From Amycolatopsis azurea DSM 43854 (lineage in GTDB: Bacteria; Actinomycetota; Actinomycetes; Mycobacteriales; Pseudonocardiaceae), in assembly GCF_001995215.1 (NCBI RefSeq), contig NZ_MUXN01000012.1:1-64000 (forward strand): a DNA stretch of 64,000 bases, given 5' to 3'. The notes below the pieces were generated by a model that saw nothing but the letters and a program-made list of their open reading frames with translations, made no database searches and was not told where the DNA came from. Shown one piece after another: positions 8,585-16,568 of this stretch. Positions within the stretch are counted from its first letter, which is position 1. Every line of letters starts with the position of its first letter. The translations under genes were made by a program, and so were the position numbers.

Positions 8585-9070
8585 GTGGCGAGATGGACCG
8601 GAGAATGGCTACCCGGAACCGGGGACGGAACGACGGCCGGTGGCGAGGGTACGCAGCGATGGCGCGGTGAGCGACTCGGCTTGCCCCAATCGGGTGTCGG
8701 CTCGGTCGCAGGCGGCGGGGCACGTCTCCTCGGGCTGATCGTCGACCTGGTCCTGGCCTCGCTCGTCACCACTCTTTTCGTGACGCCCAGCCTTCAGGAT
8801 CCCGCCGTCATGCAGACGTTCAACCTCTGGTCCGTGTGCGTCTGGGCGGCGATCACCGTCATCCCCGCCGCCTTCTTCGGGTTCACCCCCGGCATGGCAG
8901 TGGTCGGAGTCCGTGTCGCCAGGCTCGACGGCGCGCAAATGGTCGGAGTGTGGCGGGCGGTCGTACGGGCGGCACTGACCTTCCTGATCATTCCGGCCGC
9001 GATCCGCAATATCGACGGCCGAAGCTGGCTGGACCGGCTGACCGGGACCGTCGTGATCCGTATGCGATGA
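8585..9070 (+). CDS. RDD family membrane protein
   Basis: 161 aa. A soluble N-terminal stretch (ARWTGEW...RWRGERLGLPQSGVGSVAG) leads into an RDD domain at about 45-155. Three hydrophobic segments are seen (LLGLIVDLVLASLVTTLFV, WSVCVWAAITVIPAAFF, ALTFLIIPAAI), and the domain ends with RNIDGRSWLDRLTGTVVI. The function of RDD proteins is mostly unknown; some act in ion or proton transport. GTG 8585 is preferred because TACCCT (8573-8578) sits 6 bases upstream, fitting a leaderless mRNA. It is divergent from glnA, an arrangement recalled also from mycobacteria. Confidence 0.85.
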   Translation: MARWTGEWLPGTGDGTTAGGEGTQRWRGERLGLPQSGVGSVAGGGARLLGLIVDLVLASLVTTLFVTPSLQDPAVMQTFNLWSVCVWAAITVIPAAFFGFTPGMAVVGVRVARLDGAQMVGVWRAVVRAALTFLIIPAAIRNIDGRSWLDRLTGTVVIRMR

Positions 9071-9080
9071 CCTCGGAGAG

Positions 9081-9102
9081 GGAGCAAGGGACCTTTGCTT
9101 CC
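9081..9102 (+). repeat. Family A repeat, single arm
   Basis: GGAGCAAGGGACCTTTGCTT, one arm only. It lies 11 bases after the RDD gene stop and ahead of a convergent gene. Confidence 0.85.
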
Positions 9103-9134
9103 GCCGTGGGAAGCGGCCGCGGCACCGGCGATGT

Positions 9135-10088
9135 TCAGGCGGCCGGAGCCCCGGGAGCGCTGCCGAGTTCCGGAGGCGGTCGTTGCCGGGCGCGACGGTG
9201 AGCCGCTCGCAGTTCCTGGATCACCACCAGCGGCTCGTCGCGTAGCCGCGCTGGACTTACCTGGACGACGATGAGGCCGTCGGCGACCAACGAGGGCATC
9301 CCGGGCACCTTGACCGGCTCGAGAGCGACCTCGTCGTGTCGGATTTGTATCGCGACGCCGACCGTCGGCCACCAGGCGTCGGCGACACCGACGCTCTCTC
9401 CGTCCGCGGTCCGTAGCTCGGTTCGCCGCATCGGCCTGGGCAAACCGCTACGCTCGAGTACGGTCTCCAGCCACTGGTCGACGGCGGAGTCGACGCCATC
9501 TTGGAGGGCGCCGATGACGATCCGGGGGAGTGCCGAGCCGATCGTGCTGGCCTGCGCCAGCTCCTCACGAAGCTCTTCCGGGGTGCAAAGCCCCCGATGG
9601 ACCGCGTCGTGGATCATCGCCCGCACGGCCTGGAGCTCGTCCATGCGCCGGGCCGCGTCGATCAAGGCCCGGGCGAGTGGCGCTACCGGCAACCCGTCGA
9701 TCTCGACTGGTTCCGGCAAGTGGATCGTTCGTTCGACGACGGCGAATCCCCAGGTGGCGACCTTGCTCCGGTGAGGGATCAGGGTGTGGGCCCGTCTTTC
9801 CGGCGGAAGTCTTCGGACTCCGTACAGCCTGGCTGCCTGGACTCCGGTGAGCATTGCCTCAGGGCCCGCGTGAGTCAGCGCGACCTTCAGGAGTTGACGC
9901 CTGGTCGGTGTGGCGTTCGTCAGGAGGATGACGCCAGGAATCGGACGTCGCCACGGGCCGCCTTCGCGGCAACGGCGAGAGATCCAGGAATGGGAGTGTC
10001 CCAGGGCGACAAGTTTCGCCCGGGCGGCCACACCGTCCGGGAACATCGCTGCCAGCGCCTTCTGCAAGGCGCCTGAGGTTCCGTCCAC
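9135..10088 (-). CDS. Uncharacterised protein, AbiEi-like N-terminus with degenerate nuclease-like C-terminus
   Basis: 317 aa, starting with GTG. The N-terminal part (about 15-95) resembles the AbiEi-type winged-helix/recognition region common in actinobacterial hypothetical proteins: [24 protein letters not shown] and [15 protein letters not shown]. The C-terminal part (about 195-290) has the layout of a DUF559/Vsr-like endonuclease domain, but where such proteins read D-x-x-WP...VEIDG, this has [18 protein letters not shown], so the catalytic core looks altered. A clear paralogue lies at 15515-16453. No cognate toxin gene is adjacent. Function is unknown. Confidence 0.75.
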   Translation of the reverse strand: MDGTSGALQKALAAMFPDGVAARAKLVALGHSHSWISRRCREGGPWRRPIPGVILLTNATPTRRQLLKVALTHAGPEAMLTGVQAARLYGVRRLPPERRAHTLIPHRSKVATWGFAVVERTIHLPEPVEIDGLPVAPLARALIDAARRMDELQAVRAMIHDAVHRGLCTPEELREELAQASTIGSALPRIVIGALQDGVDSAVDQWLETVLERSGLPRPMRRTELRTADGESVGVADAWWPTVGVAIQIRHDEVALEPVKVPGMPSLVADGLIVVQVSPARLRDEPLVVIQELRAAHRRARQRPPPELGSAPGAPAA

Positions 10089-10133
10089 ACAGTGATCATG
10101 CGACCACCCACCGACAGTTTCTTATCCGGAAAC

Positions 10134-10185
10134 GCATCAGGGGTCCTTTGCTACCCGCACTGCGGTAGCAAAGGACCCCTGATGC
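10134..10185. repeat. Family A hairpin repeat, divergent variant
   Basis: GCATCAGGGGTCCTTTGCTA pairs with TAGCAAAGGACCCCTGATGC around a short C/G loop. The core sequence is GGGTCC rather than GGGACC, changed on both arms. It lies 8 bases past the 3' end of the DUF4191 gene. Confidence 0.88.
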
Positions 10186-10193
10186 TCGTTCGG

Positions 10194-10922
10194 TCAGCGG
10201 CGACGGATGGTGCGCTGGACGTTGCGCATCTTCGCGCCGGCAGGCATCGGGCCCTTGGGCATCGCCGCGCCGCGGTTGCCGAGGGCGGCCAGCTTCGCTT
10301 CCAGCGCGTCGACCTGCGCGGGCTTGAGGTTGCGCGGGAGCTTCATGAGGTAGCCCTGAAGCTTCTTCAGCGGCACCTGCTCGTCTTCGTTGCCGATGAT
10401 CACGTTGTAGATCGGGGTCTCACCGATCAAGCGGGACACCCGCTTCTTCTCCTGCGCGAGCAGGGACTTCACGCGGTGCGGCGCGCCTTCGGCGACGAGC
10501 ACGACACCCGGGCCACCGAGAACTCGGTGCACGGCGTCGAGCTGGGTAGTGGCCGCCACGGTCGGCGTCACCTTCCAGCGACCTCGCATGTTCTCGAGTG
10601 CCCAGGCCGCGGCGCCCGGCTGCCCGTCGGCCTTCGAGTACACGGTCTTCTGGACCCGCCTGCCGAAGATGATCACAGCGGCGAGCGCGCCGAGCAGAAC
10701 GCCCAGCGGCAGCACGACCCAGTGGACGTCGAAGATGAACCCGATGCCGAACACGACACCGGTGATGACCAGGAGCGATCCGACCATCCAGGGGATGAGC
10801 GCCTTGTCTTCCTTGCGCTGCATCTTGAAGGCCTCGAAGATCTGCCCGCGGCGAGCCTTGCTCGCGGCACGCTTCTCCTTCTTGGCCAGCTTCGCTGCTT
10901 CCTTGTCCTGCTTTCCCGCCAT
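10194..10922 (-). CDS. DUF4191 family membrane protein
   Basis: 242 aa. A very basic N-terminus ([20 protein letters not shown]) precedes two adjacent membrane segments ([20 protein letters not shown] and [20 protein letters not shown], about 45-90), then a soluble C-terminal domain (about 100-242) rich in basic residues. This matches the DUF4191 family, which sits near glnA/lipA in mycobacteria. No enzymatic motif is visible. ATG 10922 is chosen; a longer in-frame extension upstream is antisense to uvrD2 and is rejected. Function is unknown. Confidence 0.85.
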   Translation of the reverse strand: MAGKQDKEAAKLAKKEKRAASKARRGQIFEAFKMQRKEDKALIPWMVGSLLVITGVVFGIGFIFDVHWVVLPLGVLLGALAAVIIFGRRVQKTVYSKADGQPGAAAWALENMRGRWKVTPTVAATTQLDAVHRVLGGPGVVLVAEGAPHRVKSLLAQEKKRVSRLIGETPIYNVIIGNEDEQVPLKKLQGYLMKLPRNLKPAQVDALEAKLAALGNRGAAMPKGPMPAGAKMRNVQRTIRRR

Positions 10923-10985
10923 GTGACCAGGATACGGCCGCGTGCCCTGCGTCGATCCCGTCGGGCCCTCTGCGAGGATCGAGGC

Positions 10986-13073
10986 GTGGTTAGCGCATCG
11001 TCCCCGAAGAGTCGTCCAGGCCTGCTCGATGGGCTCGATCCCGAGCAACGCGCCGCCGCCTGCGCGCCGAGGGGGCCGGTCTGCGTCCTCGCGGGAGCGG
11101 GGACGGGCAAGACGCGGACGATCACACATCGCATCGCTCACCTGGTCCGTTCCGGGCACGTCGCCGCTGGTCAGGTCCTCGCGGTTACCTTCACGACCCG
11201 CGCGGCCGGCGAGATGCGCGCTCGCCTTCGGGGCCTGGGTGTCGACGCCGCCCAAGCCCTCACTTTCCACGCTGCCGCTCGCCGCCAGCTCCGGTACTTC
11301 TGGCCCCAGGTCGTCGGGGACCGGCCCTGGGAGCTGCTGGAGAACAAGTTCCGCTACGTCAGCCAAGCCGCCAATAAGGCCGGTCTCGGCACTGAGACGG
11401 AACTGCTGCGCGACCTCGCCAGTGAGATCGAGTGGAGCAAGGCCTCTTTGGTATCGCCGGACGACTATCCGGCCGTCGCCGCGCGGACGCAGCGGGACAC
11501 GCCCGCGCCTGCGTCGCAGGTCGCGGAGGTCTACCGCAACTACGAGAAGGTGAAGAACGCCGCGCAGGTTCTCGACTTCGACGACTTGCTCCTGCACACC
11601 ACCGCCGTCCTCGAGGAGCACACGGTGGTGGCCCAGGAGTTCCGCGAGCGCTACCGCTGCTTTGTCGTCGACGAGTACCAGGACGTCACCCCGCTGCAGC
11701 AACGGCTGCTCGACGCATGGCTCGGCGGCCGCGACGACTTGACCGTCGTCGGCGACGCCAACCAGACCATCTACTCGTTCGGTGGTGCCTCCCCCCGGCC
11801 ACTGCTGGAGTTCACGCGGAGGTTTCCCGAGGCGACGGTCGTGAGGCTCGAGCGGGACTACCGCTCGACCCCGGAGGTCGTGGCCCTCGCCAACCAGGTC
11901 ATCGGCGCCGCACGTGGCCGTCCTGCCGGGTCGAGGCTGAAGCTGGTCGGGCAGCGTCCGTCGGGGCCGGTCCCGCGCTTCGCCGAGTATGACGACGAGA
12001 CCGCGGAGGCCGCCGCCGTCGCGCGCAGGATCCGTGACCTGCTCGACGGTGGGGTGGCGGCCAGCGAGATCGCGGTGCTCTACCGCGTCAACGCCCAGTC
12101 GGAGGCCTACGAGCAGGCGCTGGCGGAGGTGGGCATCCCGTACCTGGTCCGCGGCGGCGAGCGGTTCTTCGCGAGGACCGAGGTCCGGCAGGCGATGTCC
12201 GCGTTGCGGATGGCGTCGACCGACGCGGACACCGGCGAGCTGGTGACCAGGGTTCGCTCCGTGCTCGCGAAGGTCGGGCTCACCGACCAGCCTCCGGCCG
12301 GCGGTGCGGCCAAAGAACGGTGGGACGCGCTTCTTTCGATCGTCGAGCTGGCCGAGGAGCTGGCATCCACCGTCGATGACGCGGACCTGCCCCGATTCGT
12401 GGCGGAGCTCGAACAGCGGGCAAACGCGCAGCACCCGCCGACCGTCGAGGGCATCACGCTGGCCTCGCTTCACGCGGCGAAGGGGCTCGAATGGGACGCG
12501 GTGTTCCTCGTCGGGCTCGCTGAGGGAACGATGCCGATCCTCCACGCCGACGGTGACGACGCCGCCATCGAAGAAGAGCGCCGCCTCTTCTATGTCGGCG
12601 TCACGCGGGCACGAGAGCACCTCTCGCTGTCGTGGGCCTTGGCCAGGACATCGGGAAACCGCCGCAATCGGCGACGCAGCCGGTTCCTCTATGGCCTGAT
12701 CCCCGAAGACCACCCGGCGGCGAGGGTCGCGCGAGCTCAGCAGCCGAAGCAGTCGGGCAACAAGGCGCGCTGCCGAGTGTGCGGCGGGCCGCTGCTGGAG
12801 ACCCTGGACATCAAGCTGGGACGCTGCTCCCGCTGCCCGTCCAATGTGGATGAGCAGCTACTCGAAAAGCTGAAGTCCTGGCGTGGGGAACGTTCCCGTG
12901 AACTCAAGGTGCCGGCCTTCGTCGTCTTCACGGACGCGACCCTGGTCGCCATCGCCGAGCAGCGGCCGACCGATGACACAGCGTTATGTGCCATCTCCGG
13001 GATCGGCGCGACCAAGCTCGAACGCTTCGGGGCGGAGGTTCTCGATGTCGTGCGGGCCTCGGTGGAGTCTTGA
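10986..13073 (+). CDS. uvrD2: Superfamily I DNA helicase UvrD2
   Basis: 695 aa. A 3'-5' DNA translocase/helicase of repair. Motifs in order: Q-motif region LDPEQRAAA, Walker [10 protein letters not shown] (about 37-45), [12 protein letters not shown] (motif II), [13 protein letters not shown] (III), [13 protein letters not shown] (IV), [15 protein letters not shown] (V) and VGVTRARE (VI). After the motor comes a tetracysteine segment (CRVCGG...CSRCPS, about 595-615) and a HRDC domain (about 630-690). That layout is the hallmark of mycobacterial UvrD2. GTG 10986 is used because upstream sequence is antisense to DUF4191. As in mycobacteria, whiB7 follows. Confidence 0.93.
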   Translation: MVSASSPKSRPGLLDGLDPEQRAAACAPRGPVCVLAGAGTGKTRTITHRIAHLVRSGHVAAGQVLAVTFTTRAAGEMRARLRGLGVDAAQALTFHAAARRQLRYFWPQVVGDRPWELLENKFRYVSQAANKAGLGTETELLRDLASEIEWSKASLVSPDDYPAVAARTQRDTPAPASQVAEVYRNYEKVKNAAQVLDFDDLLLHTTAVLEEHTVVAQEFRERYRCFVVDEYQDVTPLQQRLLDAWLGGRDDLTVVGDANQTIYSFGGASPRPLLEFTRRFPEATVVRLERDYRSTPEVVALANQVIGAARGRPAGSRLKLVGQRPSGPVPRFAEYDDETAEAAAVARRIRDLLDGGVAASEIAVLYRVNAQSEAYEQALAEVGIPYLVRGGERFFARTEVRQAMSALRMASTDADTGELVTRVRSVLAKVGLTDQPPAGGAAKERWDALLSIVELAEELASTVDDADLPRFVAELEQRANAQHPPTVEGITLASLHAAKGLEWDAVFLVGLAEGTMPILHADGDDAAIEEERRLFYVGVTRAREHLSLSWALARTSGNRRNRRRSRFLYGLIPEDHPAARVARAQQPKQSGNKARCRVCGGPLLETLDIKLGRCSRCPSNVDEQLLEKLKSWRGERSRELKVPAFVVFTDATLVAIAEQRPTDDTALCAISGIGATKLERFGAEVLDVVRASVES

Positions 13074-13148
13074 CCGCGTTCCAGGCGTGATCCACGCGGC
13101 GAACCCGCTGCTCAGAGCCGATCTTCGCAACTTCGACGGATTTTCTGG

Positions 13149-13186
13149 AAAATAAGTTGCCCCGGTGTGGTCGGGGGCAATAACCT
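13149..13186 (+). promoter_or_regulatory. WhiB7-type promoter candidate for the whiB7 leader
   Basis: AAAAT (13149-13153), a 3-base gap, -35 TTGCCC (13157-13162), an 18-base spacer and -10 TAACCT (13181-13186). An AT-rich block 3 bases before a TTGNNN -35 is the recognised layout of WhiB7-activated promoters. A small hairpin (ACCGGGCT/AGCCCGGT, 13193-13213) lies at the predicted RNA 5' end. Autoregulation is inference. Confidence 0.6.
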
Positions 13187-13289
13187 GCAGGTACCGGGCT
13201 GGAAGAGCCCGGTCTGGGGAAGAACATCTACAACACAGCGTAGACCGCAGGGCGGTTCGCGCGCGACAGCGAAAGGTGGTGCCGGTGAA

Positions 13290-13556
13290 ATGACGAACAA
13301 AATGATGCTCATGAACCCTGGCACCCGTCTGTCCTGCGTCGTGGAAGTCCCGCAGGCTCAGCGCCAGGGCACCTTTGTGCCCGTGAGCATCCTCGCCGCC
13401 CGCGGCACCCAGCGTCTCAACCTGAGCTGGATCGCCACCGACGAGACCTTCGCGCACGCTGCCACCTCGGGTGGGGCGTACGCGAAGGGCGGCGTCGATC
13501 TGCCGGTTATCAAGAAGTTCCGTGTTCCGTTGTCCATACGGGAGCGAAGTTCCTGA
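13290..13556 (+). CDS. Small protein of unknown function, candidate whiB7 leader ORF
   Basis: 88 aa with GC-rich third positions over most of its length, so it looks coding. The last dozen codons are less biased (GTT, TTG, ATA, CGA, AGT). I recognise no family. It lies between a WhiB7-type promoter (13149-13186) and an intrinsic terminator (13577-13625) placed 20 bases after its stop, with whiB7 beyond. In mycobacteria and streptomycetes, whiB7/wblC is controlled by a translated upstream ORF and terminator, so this ORF may sense ribosome stalling. It is longer than the mycobacterial uORF as I remember it. It could also be an ordinary small gene with its own terminator. Confidence 0.65.
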   Translation: MTNKMMLMNPGTRLSCVVEVPQAQRQGTFVPVSILAARGTQRLNLSWIATDETFAHAATSGGAYAKGGVDLPVIKKFRVPLSIRERSS

Positions 13557-13576
13557 CCTAGTCAGGACTAGAGGCT

Positions 13577-13625
13577 CACGAAGGCCGCGGAACCGGTTAC
13601 CGGATCCGCGGCCTTCGTGTTTTTT
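13577..13625 (+). terminator. Intrinsic terminator/attenuator ahead of whiB7
   Basis: CACGAAGGCCGCGGA pairs over 15 bp with TCCGCGGCCTTCGTG, the loop holds a further CCGG/CCGG pairing, and TTTTTT follows. It separates the 88-aa ORF from whiB7 by about 100 bases. It can be a simple terminator or the attenuator of a whiB7 leader. Confidence 0.88.
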
Positions 13626-13722
13626 GCTGCACAAACAAGTTGGCTGCACAACCTAATTGGGGTCAGCGTTGTCCAGTTCCACCGCCAGTACGAAATCCGT
13701 TACGGGACAGAGGAGTGCACTT

Positions 13723-14106
13723 ATGTCATCGGCCATAGCTTTCGCGCCGGGGGAGGCTCTTCCCTTCGTCGACGCCGGCGTCGTCGACCTGCTCGACGCC
13801 ATCGACTCGCCTGAGTCGATGCTTCCCTGCCGTTCGGGCGACGCGGACCTCTGGTTCGCCGAGTCCCCGGCAGAGCTTGAGCGTGCGAAGGCGTTCTGCG
13901 CGGACTGCCCGGTCCGTTCCGCCTGCCTCGCGGGTGCCCTTTCGCGGCGTGAGCCGTGGGGTGTCTGGGGTGGCGAAATCTTCGAGCGTGGCGTTGTCGT
14001 CGCGCGGAAGCGGCCCCGTGGCCGCCCCCGGAAGAACCCGGTCGTCGAGCCCGTCGCCGAGGCGCGTCCCGTTGCGCGCAAGGTCGAGCGGAGCGCCGCG
14101 GCATGA
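13723..14106 (+). CDS. whiB7: WhiB7 family iron-sulfur transcription factor
   Basis: 127 aa. WhiB proteins carry a 4Fe-4S cluster and bind the primary sigma factor; WhiB7 switches on intrinsic antibiotic resistance. Cluster cysteines are at about 36, 59, 62 and 68 (LPCRSGD, then CADCPVRSACLAG). The turn GVWGGE is at 80-85. The diagnostic AT-hook KRPRGRPRK is at about 96-104 and distinguishes WhiB7 from other paralogues. ATG 13723 has GAGGAG 8 bases upstream. It follows a leader ORF and terminator, and its position after uvrD2 matches mycobacteria. Confidence 0.95.
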   Translation: MSSAIAFAPGEALPFVDAGVVDLLDAIDSPESMLPCRSGDADLWFAESPAELERAKAFCADCPVRSACLAGALSRREPWGVWGGEIFERGVVVARKRPRGRPRKNPVVEPVAEARPVARKVERSAAA

Positions 14107-14207
14107 CCGTCGAACTCGTCACCACCAGGGATTACGAGGCGCGGACGAGTCACCGGACTCTCGTGCCGACCAAGTCGAACGAAATCAAGGTCGAGGAGAC
14201 CAGCGAA

Positions 14208-14360
14208 ATGTTGCTTTATGAAGAACTGTCCAGGGCCCGAATACGAGACCTCGAGGAGGGAGTCCGCGCGCAGCGGGCTCGGAGCGGCCCACGCGCCGCA
14301 CGCAGGTGGACCAAGGTAGCCCGCTGGGCGACCCGGCGAGCCGAACGCCATCAGGTCTGA
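14208..14360 (+). CDS. Small basic conserved protein downstream of whiB7
   Basis: 50 aa from ATG 14208, which has a GGAG 9 bases upstream (LLYEELSRARIRDLEEGVRA, then an arginine/alanine-rich helix). Short helical proteins beginning M-L-x-YEELSRAR are familiar in actinobacteria but have no known role. An alternative in-frame ATG at 14103 overlaps the whiB7 stop as ATGA and would add 35 residues through translational coupling. The Shine-Dalgarno position favours 14208. It is probably co-transcribed with whiB7. Confidence 0.6.
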   Translation: MLLYEELSRARIRDLEEGVRAQRARSGPRAARRWTKVARWATRRAERHQV

Positions 14361-14366
14361 CCACTC

Positions 14367-14422
14367 GGGGGAGCAGGGGACCTTTGCTATCGCCAGGCGA
14401 TAGCAAAGGTCCCCTGCTCCCC
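14367..14422. repeat. Family A hairpin repeat, full
   Basis: GGAGCAGGGGACCTTTGCTA pairs with TAGCAAAGGTCCCCTGCTCC with a minimal loop. The outer stem has CAGGGG/CCCCTG in place of CAAGGG/CCCTTG, a compensated change. It lies 6 bases after the preceding stop. Confidence 0.92.
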
Positions 14423-14463
14423 TTTGGGGCGTCGTGTGGCTCGGCGTGGTGTTCACTGGGGCA

Positions 14464-15333
14464 ATGGCCGTACACACGCATGACGACATCGACTGGGCTG
14501 ACAGGCTTCGATCGCTTCGCATGGCCGAAGCCCTCGACGCAGCGCCCATGCGGGAGGCCGCTCGCCGGCTGCTGGAAGGCATGCCGGACGGGCCGACCAT
14601 CCTCGACGTCGGCTGCGGCGCGGGCGGGATGAGCGTGCTCTTCGCCGAGGAACTCGCCTCCGCCGGCGCCAAGATCGTGCTTGTCGACGCGACCGAGCAC
14701 CTGCTGGCCGAGGCGCATCAGGTCGTCGCTGCGGCCGCGGGGGCCAACGCCGCCGTCGAGACGATCCACGCCGACGTGGCCGACGACGGGTTGCCCGCCA
14801 AGCTTCCTCCCGCCGACTTGGTCTGGGCTTCGCGCGTGGTCCATCACCTGCCCGATCAGCAGGCGGCAATCGACACCCTCGCCCGGCTCGCCCGCCCCGG
14901 CGGGTTGGTCGCCATCTCCGAAGGCGGCCTGGACTTCAACTGCCTCCCCTGGGATCTCGGCATCGGACGGCCCGGGTTGGAGGAGCGGCTGCTCGCCGCG
15001 CGAGGCGAGTGGTTCGCCGAGATGCGGACTGGCATCTCCGGCTCCGTCTCCATGCCCTACGGCTGGAACATCGCGCTTCAGCGAGCGGGCCTGACCGACG
15101 TCGATTCCTTCGGGGTGCTCATCCACCACCCGGCGCCCGGACCGGACCTGCTGCGCGAGTTCGTCATCGAGCGGGTGACCTGGCTGACCGAGGTGGCGGG
15201 CGACCTTCTGAGCAGCGAAGACCGTGAGACCGCGGCCGCTTTGCTGGATCCGGCGAGCCCGGCCTTCCTCGGCGCACGCCAGGATCTGTTCCTGCAAGGA
15301 GCGAAGACGATCCACTGTGGACGGCGGCCGTGA
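14464..15333 (+). CDS. Class I SAM-dependent methyltransferase
   Basis: 289 aa. Rossmann-type methyltransferase: motif I ILDVGCGAGGMSVLFAEE (about 47-64), acidic motif II VLVDATEHLL, motif III region ADLVWASRVVHHLPDQ, and motif post-III LARPGGLVAISEGG. The C-terminal third is helical and probably forms the substrate lid. The closest general class is the methyltransferase-11/UbiE-like group, but the acceptor is unknown. ATG 14464 avoids translating the repeat. The following zinc-ribbon gene overlaps its stop as GTGA, so the two are translationally coupled. Confidence 0.88.
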   Translation: MAVHTHDDIDWADRLRSLRMAEALDAAPMREAARRLLEGMPDGPTILDVGCGAGGMSVLFAEELASAGAKIVLVDATEHLLAEAHQVVAAAAGANAAVETIHADVADDGLPAKLPPADLVWASRVVHHLPDQQAAIDTLARLARPGGLVAISEGGLDFNCLPWDLGIGRPGLEERLLAARGEWFAEMRTGISGSVSMPYGWNIALQRAGLTDVDSFGVLIHHPAPGPDLLREFVIERVTWLTEVAGDLLSSEDRETAAALLDPASPAFLGARQDLFLQGAKTIHCGRRP

Positions 15334-15509
15334 GCGACCCGGTCGGCTGCTCGCTGTGCGGCCGGATCCGCGGCGCCGACGAGGAGCCGGCGCAGACACT
15401 CGCCTGGGTTTCCACCCGTGAGAAGAACGCCGTGCGCTGGATGTGCCCGGCTTGCGCTCGCCGCCACACCCGCGACATCGAGGGAAAGCTGCCGGACGAG
15501 TACTGGTGA
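15330..15509 (+). CDS. Small zinc-ribbon-like protein, translationally coupled to the methyltransferase
   Basis: 59 aa, starting at GTG 15330 inside the GTGA overlap with the preceding stop. Two CxxC knuckles (CSLCGR near the N-terminus and CPACARRH at about 38-45) are spaced as in a zinc ribbon. The C-terminus is RDIEGKLPDEYW. Tryptophans and basic residues surround the knuckles. The coding bias is strong. Function is unknown; coupling suggests it acts with or is co-regulated with the methyltransferase. Confidence 0.78.
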   Translation: MSDPVGCSLCGRIRGADEEPAQTLAWVSTREKNAVRWMCPACARRHTRDIEGKLPDEYW

Positions 15510-15514
15510 GCTCT

Positions 15515-16453
15515 TCAGGCGGCGTCGATCCGGCCGATCGTGCGGACTTTCGGCCGCGGTGTACGCGCCGCTTCGGCGAACGCCCTGACGAGTTCGGCCG
15601 CGACTTCCAGCGGAACTTTCTTCAGCTGATCGATGGTGCAGCGGACCAGCACCGTGCCGGTCGCGGTCAAGGCCAGCGGGTGGAAGTCCGCGGCACCCCG
15701 TTTCGGCGCACGGAACTGCCATGCCAGGCCGATGTCGTCCCACCAGGCGTCAGCAGAGCCGATGGGACGCCCCCTCCGGTCGCAGATCGTCGTGTTCCAT
15801 GACGGCGCGGGCAGCGGGCAGCCGCTGAGGACCTTCTTCGCCAGCCCATGCGCGTAGGTCTCTTCGGGATCGACGCGTCGCAGAGCAGCACGGACCGCTG
15901 CGGAGCCTCGCCGGTTACCGGAGTCGAGCTCTTTCTTGAGCTCGTCGAGTGTGCACAGCCCCCAGTACAGGGGCAGCGAGATCAGTTCGTCGATCCGAGC
16001 GGGATCGAGCTCTAACCTGGCCAGATCGAGGGCCGCCCTGGCAGGCGGGGCGAACGGGACGCCGTCGATCAAGGTCGGCGGCGGCATCCGCGTGGTTCTT
16101 CGGGGCAGCATGCCGGGCTCCGCCGGCACGCGCCGATAGTCGGGGACGAGGAGATGGACATCCCGCGTCACCGGGCAGTCGACGCCTCGTGCGCGAAGCG
16201 CGTCCGCGCCTGTCACCACCACGTCCGGCCCGAACCGCGCGACAGCGGCTTGCAGCAGCTGAAGCCGGGTGGGCGCGGAGTCGCGCAACAGGATCACACC
16301 CGGCATCAGCCTTCGCCAAGGACCGCCCGGGCCGCAGAGCTTCGCGGCGTAACGCGCGGTGACGCCCGCCTTGCGCAGCTCGCGGCTGGTGATGATCCCG
16401 GATTCGCTGGTGTTACTGAGCGCCATGAGTCGGGCGCTTCGTGTAGTGGTCAT
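15515..16453 (-). CDS. Uncharacterised AbiEi/nuclease-like protein, paralogue of the gene at 9135-10088
   Basis: 312 aa. Blocks match the 9135-10088 product in order: GPWRRLMPGVILLRDSAPTR with RLQLLQAAV (about 45-72), TGADALRARGVDCP, LLVPDYRR, a middle helical region with GLCTLDELKKEL, and C-terminal SADAWWDDIGLAWQFRA where a Vsr/DUF559-type core would lie. The expected acidic nuclease residues are partly replaced, so catalysis is doubtful. It is convergent with the zinc-ribbon gene, 5 bases away. The start is uncertain (16453 or 16426); neither has a good ribosome site. Confidence 0.75.
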   Translation of the reverse strand: MTTTRSARLMALSNTSESGIITSRELRKAGVTARYAAKLCGPGGPWRRLMPGVILLRDSAPTRLQLLQAAVARFGPDVVVTGADALRARGVDCPVTRDVHLLVPDYRRVPAEPGMLPRRTTRMPPPTLIDGVPFAPPARAALDLARLELDPARIDELISLPLYWGLCTLDELKKELDSGNRRGSAAVRAALRRVDPEETYAHGLAKKVLSGCPLPAPSWNTTICDRRGRPIGSADAWWDDIGLAWQFRAPKRGAADFHPLALTATGTVLVRCTIDQLKKVPLEVAAELVRAFAEAARTPRPKVRTIGRIDAA

Positions 16454-16568
16454 GAATCGAGGATGGCCGCTGGGCCGTCCGGGTGGAACCGCTTCCGTGA
16501 AGTTGTGGACAACTCACCCGGACGACCCCGATTTCGGCTCAGCCGCACCGTTCCCTGTGGATAACTTC

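Noticed and set aside
10923-12713. Long minus-strand extension of the DUF4191 gene
   Set aside because: This is the GC-rich shadow of uvrD2. The real gene starts at ATG 10922.
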